From Chlorobiota bacterium (lineage in GTDB: Bacteria > Bacteroidota > Ignavibacteria > OLB7), in contig JADJXR010000001.1 of assembly GCA_016710285.1 (NCBI GenBank), positions 3,288,501 through 3,352,500 on the forward strand: 64,000 bases of DNA. The letters are read 5' to 3'. Made by a program: the position numbers and the translations under genes. Position 1 is the stretch's first letter. Every line of letters starts with the position of its first letter. Under the pieces are notes generated by a model. The model made no database searches and was not told where the DNA came from. It worked only from the letters and a program-made list of their open reading frames with translations. Of the stretch, positions 38,578 through 46,709 are shown piece after piece.

Positions 38578-40593
38578 TCACCGTGCAATCATCACCGGAA
38601 GGTCCGTTACGGCCCCCGGGTTGTGCAGCCGCAGTAGTGCCGGGCCGTTTGGCATATCGCGCAGGTCAACAACAAACTGGCAGCCGGTGCTGGTTCCGGA
38701 GATCAGCCGTTTGCCGGTGGTGTCGAACATCTCGTAGCGGGTTTCGCTGCACTGGCCGGCGTGGTTCCGCGCCACCCGAAGCGTGGTTGCTCCAAATGCC
38801 GGGTTTGGCGTTGCCACCCATCCTAACGGGTTGGCGATTTCATCACCAACGGGAAACTCCGTGCCGGAAATTTTTCCGGTGGCAAGCGGCGCACGGAGCG
38901 ACGGACCGCGGTTGACCGTTACCGAGGTGAACGGGGGGATGGAGTCAATCGTGAACGTCTCGCTGATGCTGTTCATCGTCACGATGCGGTAGGTGTGGCT
39001 GCCGTCGCTTTGGCGGAAACCAAGCTCGACGGGAAGGTTCGTGAAAACACCATACTCCGGTTTCTGCACCTGCGTCAGCGTCACCACGGCGCGGGCGTGG
39101 GTTGGGCCTTGCTGCTGCTGGGCGGCAACATCAATCACCGGCCAGCCTTTGCCAATCACCCACTGGTCGAAAAATGGTTGCAGCGATGCGCCGTAATGCT
39201 TTTCCAAGATTGCCCGCAACGAGTCGGTCCCCGCGGTGCCGAAACGGTAGGTTTGCAGGTACTCCCGAATCGCTTCGTAGAACTTGCTGTCCCCCATCTG
39301 ATACCGAAGCAACGCCACCACCAGTGCCCCTTTGTAGTAGATGGTGGTGGGGTAATTGGAGGAAGGGGAAGCGCGGGGGAAATCATACAACGGCAGCACC
39401 CCTTCGCTGGGGGCCACGGTGCGCGTGTAGCTGGTCCAGAGGGTGCTCAGATAATTGAGATAGCCACTGTAGCCGCTAAGGTCTTCCGACCGGAGGGCCT
39501 CGCAGAAGGTGGCGAACGACTCGTTCAACCAAGCGTGGCGGAAATCAATCGGGCTAACAAGATCGCCGAACCATTGGTGCGCAAGCTCGTGGTATCCGGT
39601 GTGGTTAGCGGTGTCGCGGCTGCGGGAGATTTGCTCGGCAATGGAGATCATCGTCTGGTGCTCCATCGAGCCTTGCGGTGTGTTGACGTATCCAACTTTC
39701 TCGAATGGATATTGGCCAAACCTGGCTTGCAACGCCTCCACCATTCCTGGCAGTCCGCTGAACGATACGCGGGTTGCGGCGGTATCCTTTGCAAGGGAAT
39801 AGACCATCATCGGAAGCGAACCATTCCCGAAGAAAAGGGGGTGATACTTCCCAACCGCAAACGTCAGCAAGTAGGTGGAGGCCGGATGGCGTTGGTCCCA
39901 TTCAACAATGGTGATGCTATCCCCTTCGGGATAGGTTTTCATCAGCCCATTTCCGGCAACGGTCATTCCGTTCCGCACGCGAAACCGCCCGGTGAAGGTG
40001 GCTTTGTCCGAGGGGTGGTCGTAGCAGGGAAGCCAGTGCTGCGTTGCCGAAACGTAGCTGTTCCGGAACCCCACGCCCAGGGCGTACAGCACCGTATCGC
40101 CAGCGGCAGTCCTCCCCGACGAAACGCCTCCCCACGTCCCCGCGCCGTACTCATCGGCCATGCTTCCGTGATACCTGATTGCAAGCGTTACGGTGTCCCC
40201 AATCCTTGCCCCGGCTGGCGCGGCAACGGCATAATGGAATATCGGGGAGCTTGGGTCGCCGGAGGCTGCCGCTTGGACGGGGATCGTGTCGAACATCGTT
40301 GCCGAGAAGTAGGTGACGCTATCAACAACAAGGTCGCGCAGGTGGAAGTAGAACTGATTGCTTGCTGGGTCCCCGGTCCACCGAAAGCGGATCCGGCAGA
40401 CCCCCGCCATTGTTGGCAAGGGGGCCGCGGTAAGGTCAAGCTCGGCATCGTAATGAAGCACGTCGAACGCTTGGGCAACGAACTGGGTGGGGCCGGAGAT
40501 CGGAGTTGGCGCGTGGATATGGGGCGCGACCTGGGCCCCGGCCACCGAGCAAAGAAGGGGAAGTATCAGCAGGGCAATCTTCATCGTGTGCAT
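38578..40593 (-). CDS. M1 family zinc aminopeptidase with type IX secretion sorting domain
   Basis: A 671-residue secreted metallopeptidase. The signal peptide is at 1-20 (ALLILPLLCSVAGA). The beta-sandwich N-domain is followed by the exopeptidase motif GSMEH (308-312, a variant of GAMEN). The gluzincin zinc site is HELAHQWFGD (335-344) with the third ligand E358 in WLNESFA. The ERAP-like C-terminal helical domain is absent. The last 85 residues instead form a beta-rich module, WVATPNPAFGATTLRV..YEMFDTTGKRL..DLRDMPNGPALLRL, the pattern of T9SS C-terminal sorting domains. Secretion across the outer membrane by T9SS is therefore expected. The ATG follows the MltB-like stop directly (TAGATG), so the two are coupled. 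Confidence 0.9.
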   Translation of the reverse strand: MHTMKIALLILPLLCSVAGAQVAPHIHAPTPISGPTQFVAQAFDVLHYDAELDLTAAPLPTMAGVCRIRFRWTGDPASNQFYFHLRDLVVDSVTYFSATMFDTIPVQAAASGDPSSPIFHYAVAAPAGARIGDTVTLAIRYHGSMADEYGAGTWGGVSSGRTAAGDTVLYALGVGFRNSYVSATQHWLPCYDHPSDKATFTGRFRVRNGMTVAGNGLMKTYPEGDSITIVEWDQRHPASTYLLTFAVGKYHPLFFGNGSLPMMVYSLAKDTAATRVSFSGLPGMVEALQARFGQYPFEKVGYVNTPQGSMEHQTMISIAEQISRSRDTANHTGYHELAHQWFGDLVSPIDFRHAWLNESFATFCEALRSEDLSGYSGYLNYLSTLWTSYTRTVAPSEGVLPLYDFPRASPSSNYPTTIYYKGALVVALLRYQMGDSKFYEAIREYLQTYRFGTAGTDSLRAILEKHYGASLQPFFDQWVIGKGWPVIDVAAQQQQGPTHARAVVTLTQVQKPEYGVFTNLPVELGFRQSDGSHTYRIVTMNSISETFTIDSIPPFTSVTVNRGPSLRAPLATGKISGTEFPVGDEIANPLGWVATPNPAFGATTLRVARNHAGQCSETRYEMFDTTGKRLISGTSTGCQFVVDLRDMPNGPALLRLHNPGAVTDLPVMIAR

Positions 40594-41571
40594 CTATCCT
40601 TCGTTGGATTGCAACCGCCGCGAAAGCCCGTAGATGGCGTTGACGTAGTCGGTTGAGTTGTTGTAGTTCCGCAATGCTTTTTTGATGCTTGCTTCGTTGC
40701 CGCTTTTGAAGCCGGCTTTATCCAAGTAATTGGCAACTGAGAAGATGGCATCGTGAGGGGTGTACAGGTCAATCCGTGTGTCGCCGTTTCCATCAACGGC
40801 GCGGCTAAGGTAGGAGGAAGGGAGGAACTGGCCCCAACCGAACGCGCCGGCCCACGAGCCATAAATCGAAAGCATATCCACATGGCCGGCCTTCTGCATT
40901 TTCAGAAGGTTGCCCAGTTCGCGGTAGGCCCAGCTTGATTTCTTTGCCGAGCGTGCGCGGATATACTCCTCCTGCGCTGCCGCTTGCTGCCGCCCTGATT
41001 TTGTGTTCCCGTAATCGTTGGTCGCTTTGCTGATATTCCGGCTGAGATAATCGGAATCGCCCACCAACGCGGTGGAGGCATAAACGCTAAACACGTGGTA
41101 ATTGCCCGTGACGGTTCCGTGTTGGGTCTCGCAGCGAAGCAGGGCCGCAATCACCTGGGCATCAACGCCGTAGGTGGTCTCGGCGGCTTTCAGGATGTCG
41201 CCATACTTCTCCATAAACTCGCGGCAGGCTTGGGCCGATTCGGCGGTGTTCACCCACGTGTACCATCCTTTGCTGTTGACCTTTTTCTTTGGGCCAATCA
41301 CCGTCAGCTTTGGGATAAAAACCGTGCGCGGGTCGCTGAAGCAGCTGCGGACGGTGGCCTCGTCCCATCCATCAGCCACAAGCCGTTTGATAAGGCGTTC
41401 GTAGCGTGGGTCCACGCCGTTCACATGCTCAACCGTAAACGACGACCCTGCTTTGGTCGTGATCGTCTCCACCCGTACGGCTAACGAGTCGTTGGTGGTT
41501 TGTGCTGGAAGTGGCATCGCAATCGCGTAGAGCATTATGCCGAATACCACAAATCGGAGGAAGGTCTCCAT
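40594..41571 (-). CDS. Lytic murein transglycosylase, MltB-like
   Basis: A 325-residue exported glycan lyase. The start METFLRFVVFGIMLYAIAMP (41571) gives a signal peptide ending near PAQ. The MltB domain shows VDAQVIAALLRCETQHGTVTG with catalytic E148. The downstream segments are DYLSRNISKATND and LSIYGSWAGAFGWGQFLPSS, matching the substrate groove, then VDGNGDTRIDLYTPHDAIFS. The enzyme cleaves the MurNAc-GlcNAc link to form 1,6-anhydro ends. It is a soluble or peripherally held periplasmic protein, as no lipobox is present. It is followed without spacing by the M1 peptidase. Confidence 0.88.
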   Translation of the reverse strand: METFLRFVVFGIMLYAIAMPLPAQTTNDSLAVRVETITTKAGSSFTVEHVNGVDPRYERLIKRLVADGWDEATVRSCFSDPRTVFIPKLTVIGPKKKVNSKGWYTWVNTAESAQACREFMEKYGDILKAAETTYGVDAQVIAALLRCETQHGTVTGNYHVFSVYASTALVGDSDYLSRNISKATNDYGNTKSGRQQAAAQEEYIRARSAKKSSWAYRELGNLLKMQKAGHVDMLSIYGSWAGAFGWGQFLPSSYLSRAVDGNGDTRIDLYTPHDAIFSVANYLDKAGFKSGNEASIKKALRNYNNSTDYVNAIYGLSRRLQSNEG

Positions 41572-42076
41572 TGGTGCGCGCTCCCAAAAAAGTTGTTGAT
41601 TGTTGATTCGCACAGCCTTTTGAACGGTTGGAACATGGTGGGAGAGGAGCGGTCAGCGCAGTAAGGATTGCGGTCCGGTGCGCTCACCGGTCATCTCGGG
41701 TCCTGCTTGGCAACGCTGTTCAAAAAACGGTGCAGCTTGTTGTCGTGGGCTGCATGATAATGGTTTGATTTGGGAAGGGCAAGCGACGGGGGAAGGAATC
41801 AGCAAGGCGAGCGGAATCAACAGCAAAAAATCACCAATATCCCGCCGCCAACCAACCGGGTAACAGCGAACAAGAAATCTTTCTAGAACCCATTTCCCCT
41901 CCAGAATTGGGGGGACGCTTCGCCGCTTGCGACGAAGCAGGGGGGCGCGGCGGAGTGTCGAAACGCTTTGGCAATGCTGTGTGGGGTTCTGGGTAACAGT
42001 GCTTTTCCCTTTGCCAGGCGAACCCTGCTGGACCTCTATTTTGCTTCGTATCCTTCCATCATTGTTTCCTTGCCCA
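41572..42076. other. Gene-free spacer with a GC-rich imperfect palindrome
   Basis: There is no convincing gene on either strand. At about 41895-41945 lies CCCCTCCAGAATTGGGGGG followed by ACGCTTCGCCGCTTGCGACG and AAGCAGGGGGG, a nested hairpin with GCTTCG..CGAAGC arms. A TATTTTG box at about 42042 is a weak promoter candidate for the ferredoxin-like gene. Confidence 0.5.
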
Positions 42077-42328
42077 ATGGCTGTTGACCGCTGCATCTGC
42101 AACAACGTTCCCTTTGCCGAGGCCCTTTTGTTGGCGCGGCAACGGGGCTGCACAACCGTTGCCCAGCTTCAAGCGTTCAGCGCGTTGGGAACGAACTGCG
42201 GGCGGTGCATCCCCTACATGCAGTTTGCCCTGCTGACCGGCCAGAACGACCTTCCGGTGCTTGATGACGCAACCCAACAAGAGCTTCGCGCTGCTGCTGG
42301 CGTTACGGTTTCCCGGGGGAAAGCATGA
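42077..42328 (+). CDS. BFD-like [2Fe-2S]-binding protein
   Basis: An 83-residue protein starting MAVDRCICNNVPFAEALLLA. Cysteines C6, C8, C41 and C44 are arranged CxC..CxxC, with TNCGRCIPYM at the second pair. That is the layout of the bacterioferritin-associated ferredoxin/NifU central-domain [2Fe-2S] fold. C25 is an extra cysteine. The ATG at 42077 is used because the 50 residues upstream in frame are not family-like. It overlaps the next gene by ATGA, so the two are co-translated. Roles of such proteins include electron transfer to ferritin or to redox enzymes. No ferritin is nearby. Confidence 0.8.
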   Translation: MAVDRCICNNVPFAEALLLARQRGCTTVAQLQAFSALGTNCGRCIPYMQFALLTGQNDLPVLDDATQQELRAAAGVTVSRGKA

Positions 42329-42987
42329 GCGTGGCATTTGCGATGTGGTCAGGGGGGAAGGATTCCCATTACGCGCTGCACCGTGCCCAGCAAGCGGGGG
42401 CGCGTTGCGCGCTGCTGGTGACGTTCATTGATGCCGAAACCGACTTGGTGATGTCGCATCGGCTGCCGCCGGAGTTGATCGAGGAGCAGGCGGAGCTGGT
42501 GGGGATTCCGCTGCTGAAAATTCGCGCCACCTACGCCACGTACGAGCGCGAGCTTCGGAATCTTCTGTTCGACCTGCGGAGCGATGGCCTTACCCGAGGC
42601 ATTTTTGGGGATATTTATTTACGCGAACACCGCGACTGGTTCCAGAACGTGGTCAGCGATTTCGACATCCGCGCCCTGTTCCCCTTATGGGGAATTCCCA
42701 CGCAATTGTTGATTGAAGAACAACGCCGCGCAATGCGTTCGGTGATTATTCAGATTGAACGAAAAATCAGCGAGTCGTACTTGGGGAAGGAGGTGAACCG
42801 TGAGTTTATTGAGTATATGCTGGAAATGGGCTACGACCCCTGCGGCGAAGCTGGGGAATATCACACCTTCGTTTGCGCAAGCCCGCTGATGCAAGGCGAA
42901 ATAATCCTAACCCACGCCGAACGCCATGCAACGCCACAGTTTATTGGGTTAGAGATTGATTATTGGAAAAAAATAGAGAAGAAATAA
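42325..42987 (+). CDS. Dph6-related ATP pyrophosphatase (diphthine--ammonia ligase family, function uncertain)
   Basis: A 220-residue adenine nucleotide alpha-hydrolase. MSVAFAMWSGGKDSHYALHR has the PP-loop SGGKDS (9-14). GLTRGIFGDIYLREHRDWF and the C-terminal DPCGEAGEYHTFVCASPLM correspond to the Dph6/MJ0570 signature E-G-E-(F/Y)-H-T-F-V. Eukaryotic Dph6 amidates diphthine on EF2, which bacteria lack, so the bacterial substrate is unknown. The ATG overlaps the BFD-like gene stop (ATGA), suggesting that the iron-sulfur protein is a functional partner. A terminator follows at once. Confidence 0.8.
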   Translation: MSVAFAMWSGGKDSHYALHRAQQAGARCALLVTFIDAETDLVMSHRLPPELIEEQAELVGIPLLKIRATYATYERELRNLLFDLRSDGLTRGIFGDIYLREHRDWFQNVVSDFDIRALFPLWGIPTQLLIEEQRRAMRSVIIQIERKISESYLGKEVNREFIEYMLEMGYDPCGEAGEYHTFVCASPLMQGEIILTHAERHATPQFIGLEIDYWKKIEKK

Positions 42988-42988
42988 A

Positions 42989-43020
42989 AACGCCAAGAGT
43001 TGTTCAAAACTCTTGGCGTT
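42989..43020. terminator. Bidirectional intrinsic terminator
   Basis: AACGCCAAGAGTT (42989-43001) pairs with AACTCTTGGCGTT (43008-43020) around GTTCAA. It serves the convergent Dph6-like gene and the secreted-protein gene at 43051. Confidence 0.88.
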
Positions 43021-43050
43021 GAAATATCCCACCAGTATATCAGCCCCTCA

Positions 43051-43656
43051 CTACTCTTGAACCTTCCCCACAAGGTTAGGCGCGGATGATTGAATAATTC
43101 CCACAATATTATTTGGGGTAATCGGATTGACCACGCCAATAACGTTGTTGTACTGTTGGGAATTATCCGAAAAATCATAGCCTTTTTCTTGAGATTGGCC
43201 TGATTGATCGTTCGGATGAGAAGGAGTTTGGATGCTGGATCCCGATGCAGAGCACGTTGTGGTGATGGTTCCGTCGGTGTATTTCGTCACCCTGCAAGCC
43301 TCTATTTTGTTGGCATCATACTCAATCACCGTCCATAAAACATTGCCTGTTCCAGCAGAATATACCGGATATGTCCCCTTCGGGACTTGGCTGATGATAT
43401 AATTGGCGCGATTGCCACGGCTTGAAGCAATGCCGTACCTGCAATAAATTTCCCCAAAACAATTACGCCCAACAACGCAGGTGACGTTGCCATTTTCATC
43501 ATAATCCGTCACCGCCCACCATTTCCCATTTGGGGTTCCTGTTGGGCAATCCTTCTGGATGTAAACGGGATTCAACGCCGATACTGCGTTGGTGGGATTT
43601 GCAAGCATCATGCCTGCCACAAGGATCATCGCCAATAACCAGAGCTTCTGTTTCAT
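43051..43656 (-). CDS. Secreted protein of unknown function with internal duplication
   Basis: A 201-residue protein starting MKQKLWLLAMILVAGMMLAN, a signal peptide probably cleaved near TNAVSA. The mature part has two similar segments, KWWAVTDYDENGNVTCVVG followed by NCFGEIYC, and LWTVIEYDANKIEACRVT followed by DGTITTTC. Both follow W-V-YD-N-C-V..G-I-C, so the cysteines probably pair within each unit. The C-terminal 70 residues are Ser/Asn/Gln-rich and end in a region with two VGI/VGK-like turns. I recognise no family. Coding GC is lower than in most neighbours. It may be surface-exposed or extracellular. Confidence 0.6.
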   Translation of the reverse strand: MKQKLWLLAMILVAGMMLANPTNAVSALNPVYIQKDCPTGTPNGKWWAVTDYDENGNVTCVVGRNCFGEIYCRYGIASSRGNRANYIISQVPKGTYPVYSAGTGNVLWTVIEYDANKIEACRVTKYTDGTITTTCSASGSSIQTPSHPNDQSGQSQEKGYDFSDNSQQYNNVIGVVNPITPNNIVGIIQSSAPNLVGKVQE

Positions 43657-43790
43657 CCAAACCTCCAATAAGTTTGTGCAGAGTTTATTTGGTGAACAAC
43701 AGAGATCAGAATGTCATCGCTGATTTCTGATCTCCATTTTCTTGAAGAATTTCTTGAAGAACATCACTCGCGTTTTTTTAGTGAGGAGTT

Positions 43791-44975
43791 TTATGCCTGC
43801 GTCGTCTGGAAAATGGACCTCAGATTCAGCACCAATTCATCAACGTGTTCCGGCTGGAAAATATAGGGGGGAAGCAGGCGGATGACGGTTTCGCTGGTGG
43901 AGTTAGCGATGATTTTCCGGTTGAGCAGTTCTTGAACAAACGGATCCGCAGGAAGGTGCAGCCCCAATCCCATCATTGCCCCCGCGCCGCGCACGTCGCG
44001 GATGATTGCAGGAAATTCTTCTTGCAATTCCTGCAACCGCTTCCGCAGATATTCCCCCGTGGTGCGGACGTTTTCCATCAATCCATTTTCAAGTTCTTCC
44101 AACACAACCAGGCCCGCCGCACACGCCACGGCATTTCCCCCAAATGTTGTTCCGTGTTGCCCGGCTCCCCACGTTGCGGCCAGTTCCTCCGTCGTCAATA
44201 TCGCCCCAAGCGGAAGCCCGCCGCCGATTCCTTTTGCCACCGTCACAACATCGGGACGAACGTTGAAACGGTTGAAGCCGAACAATGTTCCCGTGCGTCC
44301 GGCCCCGGCTTGCACTTCGTCGGCAATCACCAGGAAGCCATGCTGCTGGCGCAATGCGAACAGCTCGCGGACAAATTCCTCCGTTGCCCACTCAATTCCC
44401 CCTTCCCCTTGCAGATGCTCGATGAACACGCCGCAAACGGTCCCATCCATTGCCCCGCGCAACGCTTCAAGATCGTTGAACGGAAGGACCAAGCAGTCGG
44501 GGAGGAACGGCCCCATGCCATCCTTGTAGCGTGGTTTCTCCATGATCGAGAGCGCGCCGTAGGTCCTTCCATGAAATCCGCCGGTGAACCCAATCACCGT
44601 TGATTTCCCCTGCGGATGGCCCCAAGCCCGCGCAAACTTTATCGCCCCATCGGCAGCTTCGGTTCCGCTGTTGCTAAGGAAGGCGCGATCGTACCCGCTT
44701 AGCTGGCAAAGCTTTTCCACAAAGGTGATTTGCGCGCCCTGGTAGAAGTAGTTGGAAAGGTGCATGTAGCGGCGCAGCTGCTGCTCGATTGCTGCAATCA
44801 CTCGCGGGTGCGAGTGCCCCAGGGCGTTCACGGCAATCCCACCCAGGAAATCAAGGTAGCGGTCGCCGTTCAGGGTCTGGACGTACATCCCTTCGGCGTG
44901 GTCCACCTCCAATGCCAACCGCTTGTAGGTCTGCAGGAAGTGTGCGTGTTCGCGTTCGGTAAGTGTTGCGGTCAT
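43791..44975 (-). CDS. argD: Acetylornithine aminotransferase-like class III aminotransferase
   Basis: A 394-residue PLP enzyme converting N-acetylglutamate semialdehyde to N-acetylornithine (and often succinyldiaminopimelate in parallel). LDFLGGIAVNALGHSHPRVI, FLSNSGTEAADGAIKFAR and IGFTGGFHGRTYGALS mark the family. LVIADEVQAGAGRTG holds D219 and VTVAKGIGGGLPLGA holds the Schiff-base K248. QHGTTFGGNAVACAAGL and the C-terminal NSTSETVIRLLPPYI are normal. No other arginine gene is present here, so ornithine aminotransferase or a related activity remains possible. Confidence 0.87.
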   Translation of the reverse strand: MTATLTEREHAHFLQTYKRLALEVDHAEGMYVQTLNGDRYLDFLGGIAVNALGHSHPRVIAAIEQQLRRYMHLSNYFYQGAQITFVEKLCQLSGYDRAFLSNSGTEAADGAIKFARAWGHPQGKSTVIGFTGGFHGRTYGALSIMEKPRYKDGMGPFLPDCLVLPFNDLEALRGAMDGTVCGVFIEHLQGEGGIEWATEEFVRELFALRQQHGFLVIADEVQAGAGRTGTLFGFNRFNVRPDVVTVAKGIGGGLPLGAILTTEELAATWGAGQHGTTFGGNAVACAAGLVVLEELENGLMENVRTTGEYLRKRLQELQEEFPAIIRDVRGAGAMMGLGLHLPADPFVQELLNRKIIANSTSETVIRLLPPYIFQPEHVDELVLNLRSIFQTTQA

Positions 44976-45220
44976 GGCGTGGATTCTTGTTTGTTCAGGA
45001 TTGTTGGTTGCGGCGCAGATGGGGCCGGTTCGTGGGTTCGCAAGATAAATTCTTTCCGCGCCAGGGCGTGCCCACGGCGGGAGCGGAAAACGGAAGCAGC
45101 CCCTGTTTCACCATGTTGGTTGGAACAGAGGCTGCAAGATTGTGTGCGAAGGTCGTGCGCTTTTTTTGATACCGGCGGCGTGCCTTGCTGTGGGCAAGGG
45201 GCTACTGCCGGTGGCCGCCA

Positions 45221-45316
45221 CTAACGGTTCTTCTTCTTGTGGCGATTCTTGCGCAGTCTCTTTTTCCGCTTGTGCGTGGCCATTTTATGGCGTTTCCGCT
45301 TCTTTCCGCAGGGCAT
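45221..45316 (-). CDS. AURKAIP1/COX24 (mS38-like) domain protein, 31 residues
   Basis: A very short basic peptide: MPCGKKRKRHKMATHKRKKR then LRKNRHKKKNR. The first 20 residues match the small Bacteroidota proteins of the type MPSGKKRKRHKVATHKRKKR that are annotated as AURKAIP1/COX24 domain proteins and are related to mitochondrial ribosomal protein mS38. It probably binds the small ribosomal subunit; that is from family knowledge, not seen here. GGAGAGA before the ATG is a good ribosome site, and a TATATTTG promoter box lies about 70 bases upstream. It is easy to miss because a longer frame covers it. Confidence 0.85.
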   Translation of the reverse strand: MPCGKKRKRHKMATHKRKKRLRKNRHKKKNR

Positions 45317-45383
45317 GGTTGTCTCTCCGAAAAACGTTGAATGTATGAGTTGTTTGTTCTGACTGGTTCCAAAAAAGGGACTG

Positions 45384-45391
45384 CAAATATA
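45384..45391 (-). promoter_or_regulatory. TATATTTG -7 box for the mS38-like gene
   Basis: A perfect TAnnTTTG match on the minus strand, 67 bases before the ATG at 45316, in the spacer after the TPR gene. No well-spaced TTTG is visible upstream. Confidence 0.45.
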
Positions 45392-45450
45392 GTCCGCTCG
45401 GTTCAAAATGCCGCCACTTTTGGCAGATTTCTTTTTGCCGCAACAAACTG

Positions 45451-46272
45451 CTACCTGCTGGCATCCTGTGGCTGCGCGGGCTGCCCGGGGCCGGGGTGGG
45501 CGGTTTTCAGCATCTCCAAAATCTGCTTGGCACGCTCGGCTTGTGGGGAGCTTGGCGCGGTGGTGATAACCTCCTGCAACCACAACCGCGTGCTGTCGCG
45601 GTCCCGCTTGCTGATGTAAAACATGGCAAGGTTGTACGAAGCGTTGACGTGATCGCGGAACTCCTTCGTCACCCGCTGAAGCTCGGCAATTGCGTCGTCC
45701 ACCAAGCCCAGCTCGAACATCGCCGTTGCCATGTCGGTGCGGACATCGGGGTTTTTGGGATCGGTTTTCAGATAGGTGCGGTAGTTCGGAACCGCATCGC
45801 TGAAGAGCTTGGCATCGTACTGGGCGTTGGCAAGCATCAGCCATGCTTTGGTATTGTTCGGGCTTTGCTTGGTGACGGTTATCAAGGAGTCAATCAGCTT
45901 CAACAACTCTGGCGATGCCGCTTGCGCGGTTGGCGGATGCCCCGCCGGAAGCTCTTCTTGATTCCCCGCACCGTTTCCCCCTTGCGTTGCTGGTGCCCCG
46001 GGTGCGGGTTTCTCAACCGGAGCCGAAACCACATAGAGGACGAAGGTCATTCCAATGGCAGCGATTGCGGCCATCATGTAGCCCAAGCTCATCGAACGCT
46101 GGCGTGGGGAATCGGGGATTGCTAGCTGCGAAACCTGCTGCGGCGTTGCTGCTTCCGGGGCTGCTGCGGCTCCGGTGTGGGCTGGCAATGGCTCGCCACA
46201 GGTTGAGCACGCCACCGCCGATGCCAGATTGACGGCCCCGCAAACCGAACAGGCGCGTTTGCTATTCTCCAT
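45451..46272 (-). CDS. Zinc-ribbon and TPR membrane protein
   Basis: A 273-residue protein. MENSKRACSVCGAVNLASAV followed by ACSTCGEPL holds two CxxC pairs, a zinc-ribbon at about 8-25. A Pro/Ala/Gln segment leads to one membrane span (about 62-82, GYMMAAIAAIGMTFVLYVV). The C-terminal 140 residues contain TPR units (NTKAWLMLANAQYDAKLFSD, NPDVRTDMATAMFELGLVDD, NASYNLAMFYISKRDRDS) for protein contacts. The likely topology is ribbon inside and TPR outside. It overlaps the HU gene end by 11 bases, so both are co-expressed. The role is unknown; TPR proteins of this layout often act in complex assembly. Confidence 0.75.
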   Translation of the reverse strand: MENSKRACSVCGAVNLASAVACSTCGEPLPAHTGAAAAPEAATPQQVSQLAIPDSPRQRSMSLGYMMAAIAAIGMTFVLYVVSAPVEKPAPGAPATQGGNGAGNQEELPAGHPPTAQAASPELLKLIDSLITVTKQSPNNTKAWLMLANAQYDAKLFSDAVPNYRTYLKTDPKNPDVRTDMATAMFELGLVDDAIAELQRVTKEFRDHVNASYNLAMFYISKRDRDSTRLWLQEVITTAPSSPQAERAKQILEMLKTAHPGPGQPAQPQDASR

Positions 46273-46573
46273 TGCCTTCCTCCTTTCCCCGCTTAATCTC
46301 GCGGTCAACGAACTGGCGCAACTCGCGCGAGACCTTGAAGTGTGGGACGTACTGGGTGTCCAGCTCCACCACGTCGCCGGTGCGTGGGTTCCGCCCGGTG
46401 CGTGGTGCGCGCTCCTTCACGCGGAACACACCGAAGTTCCGTAGCTCGATTGTTTCGCCACGGCATAGCCCGTCGGCAACGGTTTTTAGGAAGCCATCAA
46501 CCACGGCTTCGGTTTCCATTTTGGTTAGCCCAGTCCCCTGGGCAATGGCATCAACGATGTCTGCTTTTGTCAT
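46262..46573 (-). CDS. HU/IHF family DNA-binding protein
   Basis: A 103-residue nucleoid protein: MTKADIVDAIAQGTGLTKME, then TIELRNFGVFRVKERAPRTG and RNPRTGDVVELDTQYVPHFK, the classic HU/IHF sequence with the beta-arm GRNPRTG. The proline at the arm tip (RNPRTG) that intercalates in bent DNA is present. The tail DREIKRGKEEGNGE is slightly longer than in ordinary HU. It could be a subunit of IHF or a homodimer. The TPR gene begins within its last codons. Confidence 0.93.
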   Translation of the reverse strand: MTKADIVDAIAQGTGLTKMETEAVVDGFLKTVADGLCRGETIELRNFGVFRVKERAPRTGRNPRTGDVVELDTQYVPHFKVSRELRQFVDREIKRGKEEGNGE

Positions 46574-46709
46574 CTTGAAGGATAAAGGAAATTGCGCTGG
46601 CCTGCGTTGCGTGCGCCAGCAATTGCACTCGGCGGGTTTGATTTCTTCGGGAAAGTTATAGTTTCGGCCTTCGCTGAATCATCTAACCAAACCAATTCTC
46701 ACAACTACC

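Noticed and set aside
41653..42153. 166-codon minus-strand frame in the spacer before the BFD-like gene
   Set aside because: Ser/Arg/Pro-rich with no domain, overlaps the BFD-like gene start and has no ribosome site.
45165..45215. Terminator for the mS38-like gene (CCTTGC/GCAAGG stem near a T-run)
   Set aside because: On the minus strand the stem is followed by A, not T, so the arrangement is reversed for that gene.
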